Counted from the stretch's first letter, positions 36,515 to 45,562 are shown. The stretch: DNA of 64,000 nt from Ahrensia sp. (GCA_028817895.1 JAPPOQ010000033.1:186001-250000); one strand, 5' to 3'. Program-made: numbers and translations. The notes: generated from the letters alone by a model not told the origin.

Positions 36515-37085
36515 TCTGGCCTGGCTGTCGCGCTGTGGCAGATAAGCATCTGCGACATCGCCGCCCGCTGTTGCTCAACAAGTCTGCTGAAATTTGATAG
36601 GAAGTCGGCATTGCGGAAGTTGTTCGTGCGGGGCTCCTACATGCACAGGATGGGTCGAGCGCCACCCTTTGCAAAGTTGCGTTTTTCGACTGCCGCGTAA
36701 AGCTCGGCGCGTTTGCCGCGTTTCATGCCTGCTTGCATTTCGCATTCTTCACGCAATTTTGCCTAACGTGCCTCGCCGAGCGCGCCCTTTTTGCGGTCGA
36801 TCAGAAAACTTTTTGGGAGCATGGGTCGTGGTTTGCTTGGGTGGTCTCGGCCAACTTCGTCACCCATTCAGGAACGTTGCGGACAAAAATTTCGAAACAT
36901 CCAGAACTCTGTGTGGCATTCGGGCGGCGTCACAATGCAAAAGTCTCAGGTATCGGCTGTTTCCTTCCCGGCCAACTCTGCCATAATGCCGTTGAGCCCA
37001 TCCGTCTTTGTGCGTATTCGACAAATGCAACGGGGGCGCGAGTAAGAATGCTCAAACAAGCAGAGAGATACGGGAGTCTGGTGAC
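36515..37085. other. Intergenic region without recognisable genes
   Basis: About 570 bp between the short ORF and the DM13 gene. ORFs in the track here (36594-36986, 36733-37089) are unusually rich in Cys, Trp and Phe and lack convincing starts, so I do not call them. The composition is more AT-rich than the neighbours, suggesting a decayed gene or regulatory DNA. No RNA gene or repeat was recognised. Confidence 0.4.
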
Positions 37086-37496
37086 ATGATGAAATTGAAA
37101 GAACTGTTTGCGGTTGCCTGCTTGGCGGCCAGCGCATTTGTCGGTCTGTCGCTCATTTCGGCGAACTTGGCTGCGGCGGAGACAATCGCAAAGGGCACAT
37201 TCTTTGGCCAAAGCAATCATGTGACCACTGGCATCGCTGTCATCGAGAAGGATGGAGACAAGACACTTCTGATATTGGGCGATGACTTCAGCCTCGACGG
37301 CGCCCCAGCACCCACTATCGGATTTTCGAGCGGTGGCACTTTCGACAAGGCAACCGAGTTCACCAAACTGCAAAAGCTGACCGGTCGCCAGATTTACGAG
37401 ATGCCAGCGACAATTGATGTGTCCAAATATGACCAGGTCACAATCTGGTGTGCGGATTTTTCCGTACCTCTTGGTTCGGCTGATTTGAAGCGGTAG
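37086..37496 (+). CDS. DM13-domain secreted protein
   Basis: Start ATG 37086 (or the adjacent ATG 37089) gives about 136 residues with a signal peptide ending near ANLAAA. The mature part is a DM13-like domain: GKFT-like opening (AKGTFFGQSNHVTTGIAVI), LLILGDDFSLDGAPAP in the middle, and the hallmark VTIWCADFSVPLGSA with the conserved cysteine near the end. DM13 domains are proposed to act in extracytoplasmic electron transfer. It precedes the hydrolase-OsmC fusion gene by 33 bp, so co-transcription is plausible. Confidence 0.82.
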   Translation: MMKLKELFAVACLAASAFVGLSLISANLAAAETIAKGTFFGQSNHVTTGIAVIEKDGDKTLLILGDDFSLDGAPAPTIGFSSGGTFDKATEFTKLQKLTGRQIYEMPATIDVSKYDQVTIWCADFSVPLGSADLKR

Positions 37497-37529
37497 AGTT
37501 CTCATGGCCAGTTGGGGAGGCAGTCTGCA

Positions 37530-38756
37530 ATGACCACGACCCAGAAGCTTGAATTCTCAGGCCACGATGGCGCATCGCTAGCGGCACGGCTCGATCTGCC
37601 TTGCGGGCCTGTGCGCGCCTATGCGCTGTTTGCCCATTGCTTCACCTGCTCAAAGGACATTGTAGCGGCGCGCCGCATAGCGGCCAATCTGTCGCGACAG
37701 GGCATTGCTTTGCTGCGTTTCGATTTCACTGGCCTTGGATCGTCGGATGGCGAGTTCGCCTCGACCAACTTCTCTTCCAATACGCAGGATCTCATCAGGG
37801 CGGCGGACCATCTGCGTCAGCATTTTGAAGCGCCATCCATTCTGATTGGTCATTCGCTGGGCGGCGCGGCAGTGCTTGCCGTCGCGGGCGAGATTGAGGA
37901 GGTGAGGGCAGTAGTCACCATCGGGGCACCATCCGATGTTGAACATGTGCTGCACAACTTTGCTGCTGATCTTTCGACGATTGAAAGCGAGGGTGCGGCC
38001 CAGGTGAGCCTTCAGGGGAGGGCTTTCACCATCCAGAAGCACTTTGTGGAAGACGCGCGCGGGGCGAGGCTGGGCGACAAAATCAAGTCTCTGCGCAAGG
38101 CGCTGCTGGTATTGCATTCACCTGTTGATGCAACGGTCGGCATCGGAAACGCGACCAACATTTTCCAGACAGCGCGGCATCCCAAGAGCTTTGTCTCGCT
38201 GGATCGAGCGGATCATCTGTTGTCAAAGCCGGAAGACGCTGAGTTCGCGGCGAACGTCATTGCCGGTTGGGCGGCGCGGTATATCGCAAGCGACGAACCG
38301 CAGGCCCAGAATAGCGTGGAGCAGGTTCTGGTGAGCGAGACGGGCGAGGGCAAGTTCCAGCAAACAGTTCTGGCCGGCAAGCACAGGCTCTTTGCCGACG
38401 AGCCTGAGAGTTATGGCGGGCTGGACACTGGGCCTTCGCCTTACGATTTCGTGTCGATTGCGCTCGGTGCCTGCACATCGATGACGCTTCGCCTCTATGC
38501 GGGCCATAAAGGTCTCAATCTCGGTCATGTCAGCGTTAGTGTGTCACATGGCAAGGTTCATACCGAAGACTGCGAGGGCTGCACGGACGATCAACGTGCA
38601 AAGGGCGGCAAGATCGACCGTTTCGAACGCGTCATCACAGTCGAAGGCGGCGTTTCCGACGAGATGCAGGCAAAATTGCTCGAAATTGCGGACAAATGCC
38701 CGGTCCACCGTACATTGGAAGCGACATCAGCAATCGCGACCCGTGTTCAAGGATAA
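37530..38756 (+). CDS. Alpha/beta-hydrolase fused to OsmC domain
   Basis: ATG 37530 follows a GGGGAGG ribosome site, giving 408 residues. Residues 1-250 are an alpha/beta-hydrolase with nucleophile elbow GHSLGGA near residue 110. Residues 270-405 are an OsmC/Ohr-like peroxidase domain, with LGACTSMTLRLYA carrying the first redox cysteine and DKCPVHRTLE the second. This bifunctional architecture is known in many proteobacteria. The OsmC part should reduce organic hydroperoxides with thiol support; the hydrolase substrate is unknown. A second hydrolase gene follows after 9 bp. Confidence 0.9.
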   Translation: MTTTQKLEFSGHDGASLAARLDLPCGPVRAYALFAHCFTCSKDIVAARRIAANLSRQGIALLRFDFTGLGSSDGEFASTNFSSNTQDLIRAADHLRQHFEAPSILIGHSLGGAAVLAVAGEIEEVRAVVTIGAPSDVEHVLHNFAADLSTIESEGAAQVSLQGRAFTIQKHFVEDARGARLGDKIKSLRKALLVLHSPVDATVGIGNATNIFQTARHPKSFVSLDRADHLLSKPEDAEFAANVIAGWAARYIASDEPQAQNSVEQVLVSETGEGKFQQTVLAGKHRLFADEPESYGGLDTGPSPYDFVSIALGACTSMTLRLYAGHKGLNLGHVSVSVSHGKVHTEDCEGCTDDQRAKGGKIDRFERVITVEGGVSDEMQAKLLEIADKCPVHRTLEATSAIATRVQG

Positions 38757-38765
38757 GCCGGGATC

Positions 38766-39653
38766 ATGTGGCGACAAGAATGGGTTGGAGCCAATGGCCA
38801 GCAATTTCATGTGATGACGGCAGGGCCAAGGTCGGCCCCCACAATGGTCATGCTGCACGGCTTTCCAGAATATTGGGTGGCCTGGAAGGCTGTTGCCGAG
38901 CGGCTGTCGGGTGATTTTCACCTGATTCTTCCGGATCAGCGCGGCTTCAACTTATCGTCAAAGCCTGATGGTGTCGAAGTCTATGAGACCAAGCATTTGG
39001 TCGCCGATCTGGATTCTCTGCTTGATGTTTTGGCGCCTGATGATCCCATCATTTTGTGTGGCCACGATTGGGGCGCTTCGGTCGCCTATGCCTATGCGAT
39101 GCGACATCACAAGCGCGTCTCACATTTGGTCATCGCCAATGGGGTTCATCCCGTCTGCTTTCAAAGGGCGCTGCTGGCAGGCGGCGCGCAAACCGATGCC
39201 AGCCAGTATATGAACATTCTGCGCCGTCTTGACAGCGATAGAAGGCTGGCGACAGATGGCTTTTCCAAGCTCATGAACATGTTTGAGAGCTTCTCAAGCG
39301 CGCCATGGCTGGACGAAAGCACCAGGCAAGACTATCGCGAGGCTTGGGGACGGCCCGGTGCCCTGCCTGCCATGCTGAACTGGTATCGCGGGTCTCCCAT
39401 GATCGTGCCCGATAGCGGATCGAAGCCGAAAAGTCTGCCGATCACCGCCGAAATGCACCAAAAATACCGCATCCGCATGCCGCATCTTTTGTTGTGGGGC
39501 ATGGATGATGTCGCGCTATTGCCCGAGGCGAGAGCCGATCTGGGTCAGTTTTGTGATGATTTGACGTTGCATGAGATCAGCAATGCCAGCCATTGGATCC
39601 TGCATGAACAACCGGACCGCGTGGCGCGCCACATTCGAGATTTCCTGGCCTAG
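38766..39653 (+). CDS. Alpha/beta-hydrolase, epoxide hydrolase-like
   Basis: This 295-residue enzyme has the HGFPEYW oxyanion motif near residue 37 and the nucleophile elbow GHDWGAS near residue 100. An aspartate nucleophile followed by tryptophan is typical of epoxide hydrolases and haloalkane dehalogenases. The acid (LLWGMDDVALLPE) and the catalytic histidine (ASHWILHEQPD) follow. It lies 9 bp after the OsmC fusion and is probably co-transcribed. Epoxide hydrolase is the better guess because of the HGFPE motif. Confidence 0.87.
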   Translation: MWRQEWVGANGQQFHVMTAGPRSAPTMVMLHGFPEYWVAWKAVAERLSGDFHLILPDQRGFNLSSKPDGVEVYETKHLVADLDSLLDVLAPDDPIILCGHDWGASVAYAYAMRHHKRVSHLVIANGVHPVCFQRALLAGGAQTDASQYMNILRRLDSDRRLATDGFSKLMNMFESFSSAPWLDESTRQDYREAWGRPGALPAMLNWYRGSPMIVPDSGSKPKSLPITAEMHQKYRIRMPHLLLWGMDDVALLPEARADLGQFCDDLTLHEISNASHWILHEQPDRVARHIRDFLA

Positions 39654-39834
39654 CCTTTTGCGCCGGTTCTGGTTCCAACGTCGCACATCGCGACCTCAAA
39701 AGTGTCCGCTCAACACTCATGTGCAACAAGTCACAGACGCGTGAAGTGTCTCCCTCTAAATCAAAGCTCATCGAAGGCGGCTTGATCGCTTCGACAAACG
39801 CAACTTCGGGGCCGAGATACAGGAGTGAGGGACG

Positions 39835-40164
39835 ATGGCGATGGAATCGCTTTCTTTGATGCAGCTTTTCGGCCTGGCCGGTTTTGCAACCTATATTGGC
39901 GGCTTCACCGCCATTCAGTTCGGACTGATCGACGGCAACAGCCGTCTTTACAGCGCCATCAGCATTTTGGCTGCTTCGCTGGTTCTGGCCAGCCTCATGG
40001 AGCACTTCAATCTGGCGTCGGCGCTTATTCAGGTGAGTTGGATCACCATTGGTTGTGGCGGCATCATCTGGAAAACGGTCTCTGCAAAACGCACGCAGCC
40101 GGCAGGAACCGATCGCGAAGATTTTGTCACCCTATCGCGGCGTCTTTCACAAATGCGCGGATGA
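39835..40164 (+). CDS. CBU_0592-type small membrane protein
   Basis: This 109-residue protein follows a strong ribosome site (AGGAGTGAGG). It has three predicted membrane helices (about residues 8-28, 35-55, 60-78) in the pattern of the CBU_0592 family (GFATYIGGFTAIQFGLI). A short charged tail follows. Function unknown. Its 3' end overlaps the convergent pcaD-like gene by 38 bp, an unusually long convergent overlap. Confidence 0.82.
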   Translation: MAMESLSLMQLFGLAGFATYIGGFTAIQFGLIDGNSRLYSAISILAASLVLASLMEHFNLASALIQVSWITIGCGGIIWKTVSAKRTQPAGTDREDFVTLSRRLSQMRG

Positions 40165-40924
40165 TTTCGACGAGAATTTCAGGCTGCTCAACGCAAGGAA
40201 TGTGCGCCGCCCCCTTGATCATCTCATAACGACAGTCCGGGATCATGCGTGCGGTTTCCAGAACCAGATCCGGTGGTGTTGACCCGTCCTGATCACCGCT
40301 GATGCAAATTGTCGGAATCTTGATGACCGTTGCGGCCGGACGAAGATCAGCGTCACGCAAAGCGGCACATGTTGCCAGATACCCTGCCATGGGCTGACGT
40401 TGCACCATGGTTCGGTATCCGCGCAGATCGTTCGCCCTCTGGCTGTGAAAATCTGGCGTGAACCAAAGGCTCATGATCGTGTCGAGCATGGGTTCGATGC
40501 CATTGTCCTCAACCGCCTTTATGCGTGTATTCCAACTGTCGGCGTCGCCAATTTTGGCGGCTGTGCAACACAGCACCATCGCGCGAACCAGGTCTGGCCG
40601 CAGATAGAGCAGTCCCTGGGCGATCAAGCCTCCCACTGAAAGCCCGCAGACTATGGCCTGCGAAACTCCCAGATGGTCGAGCAGTCCTGCCAGATCGTTG
40701 ACGTGATCGTCGATCTTGTAGGGGGTCTCGCCCGTTTCGGAGAGGCCGTGTCCGCGCTTGTCATAAAGCACGATGGAAAAATCACCGACCAATCGTACGA
40801 TCACGTCGCGCCAAATGCGAAAATCCGTACCAAGTGAATTGGCAAAGACCAGGGTGGGTTTGTCATCTGCCGCACTGATGACTTGATAATGCAGCGTTAC
40901 GCCGTTGACGGTGGCAAATTGCAT
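40127..40924 (-). CDS. pcaD: 3-oxoadipate enol-lactonase (PcaD-like)
   Basis: This 265-residue alpha/beta-hydrolase has the nucleophile elbow CGLSVGGLIAQGL near residue 93, the acid in GDQDGSTPPD, and the histidine in GAAHIPCVEQPE. Overall sequence layout (LVFANSLGTDFRIWRDVI near the N-terminus; RYDKRGHG-like LYDKRGHGLS) is that of PcaD, which opens 3-oxoadipate enol-lactone in the protocatechuate branch of the beta-ketoadipate pathway. No other pca gene is nearby, so it could be a PcaD paralogue with another substrate. Confidence 0.83.
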   Translation of the reverse strand: MQFATVNGVTLHYQVISAADDKPTLVFANSLGTDFRIWRDVIVRLVGDFSIVLYDKRGHGLSETGETPYKIDDHVNDLAGLLDHLGVSQAIVCGLSVGGLIAQGLLYLRPDLVRAMVLCCTAAKIGDADSWNTRIKAVEDNGIEPMLDTIMSLWFTPDFHSQRANDLRGYRTMVQRQPMAGYLATCAALRDADLRPAATVIKIPTICISGDQDGSTPPDLVLETARMIPDCRYEMIKGAAHIPCVEQPEILVEIIRAFVKDAAIG

Positions 40925-41006
40925 GTCGGCTCATGGGTTGAAGCGCCGAAGCGCGGTGTGCGAGCCAGACAGTCTCACCAAAAGACTGGTGCGGCAAGCG
41001 GTGTGT

Positions 41007-42302
41007 CTATCGCGCTTCGGGAACGACGCGACGCCAGAAATCGGAATTGATGAGCGGGTCGCGCGCATCTTCCAACTCTTGCCAACGGGGATATCTCGTT
41101 TTGAAGCTCGCTTCGGACATCGTTGCATCCTTTGCGGGATAAAGCCGCCCGCCATGGGAGACCGCAATGTCTTCGAGTCGCTTCATCAGGCGAAGCGAAC
41201 ATTCTCCCCGATTGGCAATGTCGAGCGCCAGACTGTAGCCCTCTCCACCAAAGGTCATGATGCCGGGCGAGTGCTCCGGTCCATAACGTTTCAGCACCGC
41301 AAGAAAGGACCCCTGTCCCGAATGGGTGATTGCTTCCAACAATTCACCGATAGCAGACTGCGCGGTTGCCAACGGTACCAATGATTGATGTTGGAAGAAG
41401 CCGCGACGACCGTAGAGACGGTTCCAATGCGCGACGGAATCAAGCGGAAACAAGAAGGGTGAGTAGGCCTGCGTTCCGCAATAGCTTGACGCCGGGCGCG
41501 CTGCATACAGCCTGTTGAAGGCCGAGACTGAGCGTCGATTGAGGAAAAAGTCTGGCAAGGAAAGGGGCAGAGAAATTTTCGGCTCGGACGGGCCAACCTC
41601 AATCGGACCATCCAACTGCGCGTGTCTTGCCCGCGTGAAAATGCCTTTGAGTCGATTGCCTTTCAGAGAGAAACAGTCGATCCAGGCGACGCTGTAGGGC
41701 CAGTCACTCTCCGCCTCGCTGAAGGCGACAAACTCCTCCAATGTCGCGAATGGCGTGTTCTCAACATCCATCAGGCTTGATGTGATGGGAGTGAGTTGCA
41801 GACCGACCCAATCCACAAAACCGGTTAGTCCAAGCCCAGCAATGGTCAGGTTGAACAATGTCTCGCCGGGTTTGAGCCGTATGGGATCCTCTCCGCCATC
41901 CGACCTGCGCAAGCCGATTTCCGTGACGCTGTGCCCGAAGCTTCCGACCTTGTGATGGTTCTTGCCATGCACATCATTGGCGACCGCGCCGCCTATGGAA
42001 ACAAAGCGCGTGCCGGGAACCACGGGCAAGAACCAGCCCTTGGGAACCGTTTGCGCAAGCACCTCGCCGAGTGTGACCCCAGACTGAACGATGATGCGCC
42101 CCTTCCTCCAATCCGCGGAGAGAATGGCGCTGTGATTGCGAGTTTCGGCCAAGACGCCATCACTGTTGAGGGCGACATCGCCATAGGACCGGCCCATGCC
42201 GCGATACAGGTGGGTTCTGCCCTTGCGACGGGCAAGTGCGGCCTCAATGTCGATGAGGTGCTGTTGGGGGCCGGGGAGGCGGCCCCAACCCGAGGAGATC
42301 AC
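41007..42302 (-). CDS. DprE1-like FAD-binding oxidoreductase
   Basis: The start is most likely GTG 42302, overlapping the stop of the upstream gene as GTGA and giving 431 residues; the ORF-track start lies inside that gene. The FAD-binding (PCMH) half has RGMGRSYGDVALN near residue 40 and GTRFVSIGGAVANDVHGKNHHKVG near residue 100. The C-terminal half (AVLKRYGPEHSPG; YPAKDATMSEASF...YPRWQE) resembles decaprenylphosphoryl-ribose 2'-oxidase DprE1. Coupled to the HAD-UbiA gene, it probably oxidises a polyprenyl-phosphate-linked ribose. No DprE2-type reductase is adjacent. Confidence 0.85.
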   Translation of the reverse strand: MISSGWGRLPGPQQHLIDIEAALARRKGRTHLYRGMGRSYGDVALNSDGVLAETRNHSAILSADWRKGRIIVQSGVTLGEVLAQTVPKGWFLPVVPGTRFVSIGGAVANDVHGKNHHKVGSFGHSVTEIGLRRSDGGEDPIRLKPGETLFNLTIAGLGLTGFVDWVGLQLTPITSSLMDVENTPFATLEEFVAFSEAESDWPYSVAWIDCFSLKGNRLKGIFTRARHAQLDGPIEVGPSEPKISLPLSLPDFFLNRRSVSAFNRLYAARPASSYCGTQAYSPFLFPLDSVAHWNRLYGRRGFFQHQSLVPLATAQSAIGELLEAITHSGQGSFLAVLKRYGPEHSPGIMTFGGEGYSLALDIANRGECSLRLMKRLEDIAVSHGGRLYPAKDATMSEASFKTRYPRWQELEDARDPLINSDFWRRVVPEAR

Positions 42303-43735
42303 AATATCTGTCCGGCGGCGATGACCGCGCCCATAGCCACAAGGACACAAAGGCTGGTGCGGTCTTTCAGCGCAAAGATCGTCGGATCGTGATGCATCTC
42401 GCCGCGATTGATGGTCAACCAGACATAACCCAGCCAGTAGGCCAGCAAGCTGCATGCTGCGAAAGCGAGCACCGGCTCGGAGATGATCGACTGGCCCGCA
42501 AAAAGGGCATAGATCATTGTGACGATGGCAGAGCCCAGCCCGGACGCCACGCCCAGCGCCATAACAACCGCATAGTCCTCAACTCGATAGCCGCGTCCTG
42601 ACAAATCCTTCTGCCCTGACGTCCTGGAAGCGCGCAGTTGCAGTTCGATCGCGCGTTTGCCCAGCGCCAGGCTGAAGAAGAACAGCGCGAGAGACGCCGT
42701 GAACCACGGTACGAGTTCAACATTGATGACCACGCTTCCGGCAATCACACGCCAGCAAAACAACAGGCTCAGAATCAAGGCGTCAAGAATGGGAACGCGC
42801 TTCAACCTCGTCGAATACAGCACAGAGATCGCCGCATAACCGACAAGCATGGCCAGAAACTCTGTGTCAGTTGCGGCGGCGAGGGCGAACCCAGCCACAA
42901 GCAGCAACACCATGCCGAGCAGCGCGTTCTTCAGCTTCAGTCGCCCGGATGCCAGTGGACGATTGCGTTTCTGCGCATGCGAGCGGTCCGCCTGCAAGTC
43001 GAGCAGATCGTTGAAGACATAGGTCGCGCTGGCCACCAGACCGAAAGCGATGAAGGTTGCCAGCAAGGCCAGGATCCATCCGGGCTGAACCCAATCGAGA
43101 TTGAGCAGCAACATCATGAAGACGAGCGCGTTTTTCGACCACTGATGCAGCCGCATCGTTTCGATGAAGGCAGAAAGCTGCGATGGGCGCGATTCCAGCA
43201 CTTCCAGATCGATGTCATTATCACGCGCCAGGCGCAGGGCACGTCTGGAGGGCTGCACGGCATAGGCGCGTTTCGCCGCCTTCCACACCGGGACATCGTC
43301 TACGCTGTCGCCGACATAGGCAAAGCCCTGCGGATACAGGCTGCGCAGCAGCTTTGCCTTTTCTTCTCCCACCAGATTGCGTTCGTGACAGCTTCCGCCC
43401 GACCATTCAAAGTCTTCCGAAAGCCCTGCGACCTGTTGGACGATCGTACCATGGCTGCCCGAAACGAGAACACGTTGCGAGGCGGTCTGATAGGCTTCCG
43501 TGTTTCGAAGCCGGTCATTTACGGGCAGCAAGGCGATATCAAGCGCGCCGTCCATCGCCGTGTGCAGATTGTGTTTGAGGGTGGCTTTTCCCTGCCAGGC
43601 CCAACGCAACACATAGAATGAACCGCGAAGCGGATGAGCCCTCACATAGTGCAGCAACATCTCCAGACTGACGTCTGATGTGACCCAGACGCCATCCATG
43701 TCGAAGACCAGAGGTAAGTCGGCGCGCGTAGTCAT
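42299..43735 (-). CDS. HAD-family phosphatase fused to UbiA prenyltransferase (DPPR synthase-like)
   Basis: This 478-residue protein joins an N-terminal HAD-like domain (about residues 1-195; FDMDGV motif, then YVGDSVDDVPVW) to a UbiA membrane prenyltransferase (about 200-478). UbiA motifs are NDLLDLQADRSHAQKRNRPL and YSTRLKRVPILDALIL, closely resembling decaprenyl-phosphate phosphoribosyltransferase. The likely reaction is transfer of phosphoribose from PRPP to polyprenyl phosphate, with the HAD part removing the 5'-phosphate. That division of labour is inferred. The downstream DprE1-like gene overlaps by 4 bp, indicating a joint pathway. Confidence 0.87.
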   Translation of the reverse strand: MTTRADLPLVFDMDGVWVTSDVSLEMLLHYVRAHPLRGSFYVLRWAWQGKATLKHNLHTAMDGALDIALLPVNDRLRNTEAYQTASQRVLVSGSHGTIVQQVAGLSEDFEWSGGSCHERNLVGEEKAKLLRSLYPQGFAYVGDSVDDVPVWKAAKRAYAVQPSRRALRLARDNDIDLEVLESRPSQLSAFIETMRLHQWSKNALVFMMLLLNLDWVQPGWILALLATFIAFGLVASATYVFNDLLDLQADRSHAQKRNRPLASGRLKLKNALLGMVLLLVAGFALAAATDTEFLAMLVGYAAISVLYSTRLKRVPILDALILSLLFCWRVIAGSVVINVELVPWFTASLALFFFSLALGKRAIELQLRASRTSGQKDLSGRGYRVEDYAVVMALGVASGLGSAIVTMIYALFAGQSIISEPVLAFAACSLLAYWLGYVWLTINRGEMHHDPTIFALKDRTSLCVLVAMGAVIAAGQIL

Positions 43736-44187
43736 GGTGATTGATCGGTGTGTTGGCCTTGTGAGCGAGTTTCAGTCGGGCATTTTGTATCTTCAACTCG
43801 GATCATACCAATCCTGCTCAACAAATCGTAACGAATCTCCAAAAGCCCTTAATGCGAAGATTTGGCGCCACGGAGGGTTTTCATGCTTAGCGCGCTTGAT
43901 TCTGAGTTATCTCGGCCTTCGCAGTGGACGAAGTGCGAGTTTGGGCCCAATTTTGGGCGTAAATTCACGCATTGTTAACGCTGTTTCAGCCTGCACAGGG
44001 CAAAATTGTGACTTTTGCGCAACAAGGATTGTCGGAACTTTCCTCACCCACGTCAATCTGGCTCCCGCGCTGTTGCGTTAGACAGGTGGACTTGTAGTTT
44101 GCGCTCAGGGACAGGGCGATTGTGTCTGACCCTTCTTGGGGCAACCGCCCTCCTACCAAATTGGTTCTTTACTGGAGATCGACCAAA
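43736..44187. other. Long spacer containing porin promoter and leader
   Basis: About 450 bp between the divergent HAD-UbiA and porin genes. Track ORFs here (for example 43680-44081) look non-coding. The region before the porin contains a hairpin at 44114-44150. A long untranslated leader is plausible for a strongly expressed porin. No sRNA could be identified by eye. Confidence 0.4.
44114..44150 (+). promoter_or_regulatory. Hairpin in probable porin 5' leader
   Basis: GGGCGATTG pairs with CAACCGCCC (one mismatch), enclosing a smaller CCC-TTCTT-GGG stem, about 38 bp before the porin start. It could affect mRNA stability or be a small-RNA target. Its role is unknown. Confidence 0.4.
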
Positions 44188-45240
44188 ATGAAACTCAAAG
44201 CTCTTCTTTTGGGTTCGGCCGCTGCAATGATGAGCGTCACTGGCTTTAGCGCTGCTAACGCTGCTGACGCTGTCATCGCTGAGCCGGAGCCCGTTGAGTA
44301 TGTCCGCGTTTGCGACATGTATGGCGCAAAGTGGTTCTACCTTCCTGGCACCGAGACCTGCATTCAGTTCGACGGTTACGTCCGCGTGACCTATGAGTAC
44401 AATGATCCGGACCAGCCGACTGTGAATCCTGACGGCAGCTCGCAGTCCTCTTCTGCAAACTTCGGTTACCGTGCACGTCTGAACGTTCGTACGCGCAACG
44501 AGACTGACTACGGCACGTTGGAAGGCTGGATTCGGTTCCAGGGCAACTCCAACTCTCCGTCCGATGCGACGGTTGGTGTCGACCGTGCTTTGATCAGCCT
44601 GGCTGGTTTCCGCCTTGGTTATTCTGACTCCTATGTCACGACGCACCATGGCTACGGTCTGTATTCCGACCGTCAGGACGGTATCTACGATTACCACCAG
44701 GCAACCTTCTTCGATTACACCTACTCGTCGAATGGTTTCTCCGGCACGATCGGTACGCAGCTTTCCGGCGGTTCGCTCGGTCTGGCTCATGATGCCCGTT
44801 CGCTCGACTACTACATCGGCGTCGGTTACTCCGGCTCTTGGGGTGGTATCGCTCTGTCGGCTATCCACGACAATGAGCGTGACGCCGAAGCATACAAGAT
44901 CTCGGTTGACCTCAACCTGATCGAAAACCTCAGCGTTCGTGGTTGGTACCACTTCGACGATGGTGATTCCAAGTATGTGACTGGTTCCTACGGCCCGTTC
45001 TTCGCTGGTAGCACGCTGATCGACCAGCAGTGGGGTATCGGCATGCAGTACAAGTTCAACGACATGTTCGCTTTCCGCGCCGGTTACACCGCTGCTGACA
45101 GCGACGTTGCTGGCCTGGACACCGATTATGTGGCTGTTGGATTGGACATCCGTCCGGTTCCTGGCCTCATCATTCGTCCTGAAGCAGCCTTTGCTGACGA
45201 AGGCGAGCAGTACAGCGTTCGCGTTTACCGCACGTTCTAA
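44188..45240 (+). CDS. Outer-membrane porin, rhizobial Omp2/RopA type
   Basis: ATG 44188 (MKLKALLLGS) begins a standard signal peptide cleaved near ANA-ADA, giving 350 residues; the ORF-track start is 66 bp upstream. The mature N-terminus has the family-specific pair of cysteines (VRVCDMYG and GTETCIQFDGYVR), then alternating beta strands ending in the terminal aromatic residue (VRVYRTF). It forms a trimeric diffusion pore. Codon use is biased to GGT, CGT and GTT relative to neighbours, indicating high expression. A strong terminator follows. Confidence 0.93.
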   Translation: MKLKALLLGSAAAMMSVTGFSAANAADAVIAEPEPVEYVRVCDMYGAKWFYLPGTETCIQFDGYVRVTYEYNDPDQPTVNPDGSSQSSSANFGYRARLNVRTRNETDYGTLEGWIRFQGNSNSPSDATVGVDRALISLAGFRLGYSDSYVTTHHGYGLYSDRQDGIYDYHQATFFDYTYSSNGFSGTIGTQLSGGSLGLAHDARSLDYYIGVGYSGSWGGIALSAIHDNERDAEAYKISVDLNLIENLSVRGWYHFDDGDSKYVTGSYGPFFAGSTLIDQQWGIGMQYKFNDMFAFRAGYTAADSDVAGLDTDYVAVGLDIRPVPGLIIRPEAAFADEGEQYSVRVYRTF

Positions 45241-45266
45241 TCGAACCTTACAGGTTTGATGCAAAG

Positions 45267-45301
45267 AGGCCTGGCAGGAAACTGCCGGGCCTTTTTCTTT
45301 T
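45267..45301 (+). terminator. Rho-independent terminator after porin
   Basis: AGGCCTGGCAG-GAAA-CTGCCGGGCCT gives an 11-bp stem (one G-T pair) with a GAAA loop, followed by TTTTTCTTTT. It lies 27 bp after the porin stop and is a textbook strong terminator. Confidence 0.92.
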
Positions 45302-45562
45302 CGGGCTGCCGGTCAATCATCGTTGGCAAGTATCGGGAAACACGCTCCTGACCGCGAGACGGCCCGGAAAAGCTGCGCACTACGACGGCATGCAAATTGG
45401 GCGCGCGAGATGAAACTGATTGACGGCCGTCTTACATTGGTTTCGCCCGAGCCGTTGGTCTCGCCCGCCCCAGTCAAAGGCATGTCTGTGACGCCCATCT
45501 TGATGCGAGTCCTGCGATGGTGTCCAATGTCGGAAAACGCAGCTCACCAACCTCCTTGAATT
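45302..45562. other. Intergenic spacer
   Basis: About 260 bp between the porin terminator and the HhH protein gene. Two short ORFs on opposite strands (45323-45559, 45313-45498) lack starts and domains, so I see no gene here. It presumably holds the promoter of the next operon. Confidence 0.4.

Noticed and set aside
36733-37089. 118-aa plus-strand ORF
   Set aside because: Cys/Trp-rich with no start signal; its end runs into the DM13 gene start in another frame.
43680-44081. 133-aa plus-strand ORF upstream of the porin
   Set aside because: Overlaps the start of the HAD-UbiA gene on the other strand, no ribosome site and no domain; better explained as spacer.
44053-45264. 403-aa minus-strand ORF
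   Set aside because: Mirror of the porin gene produced by its codon bias; it also reads through the porin terminator region.
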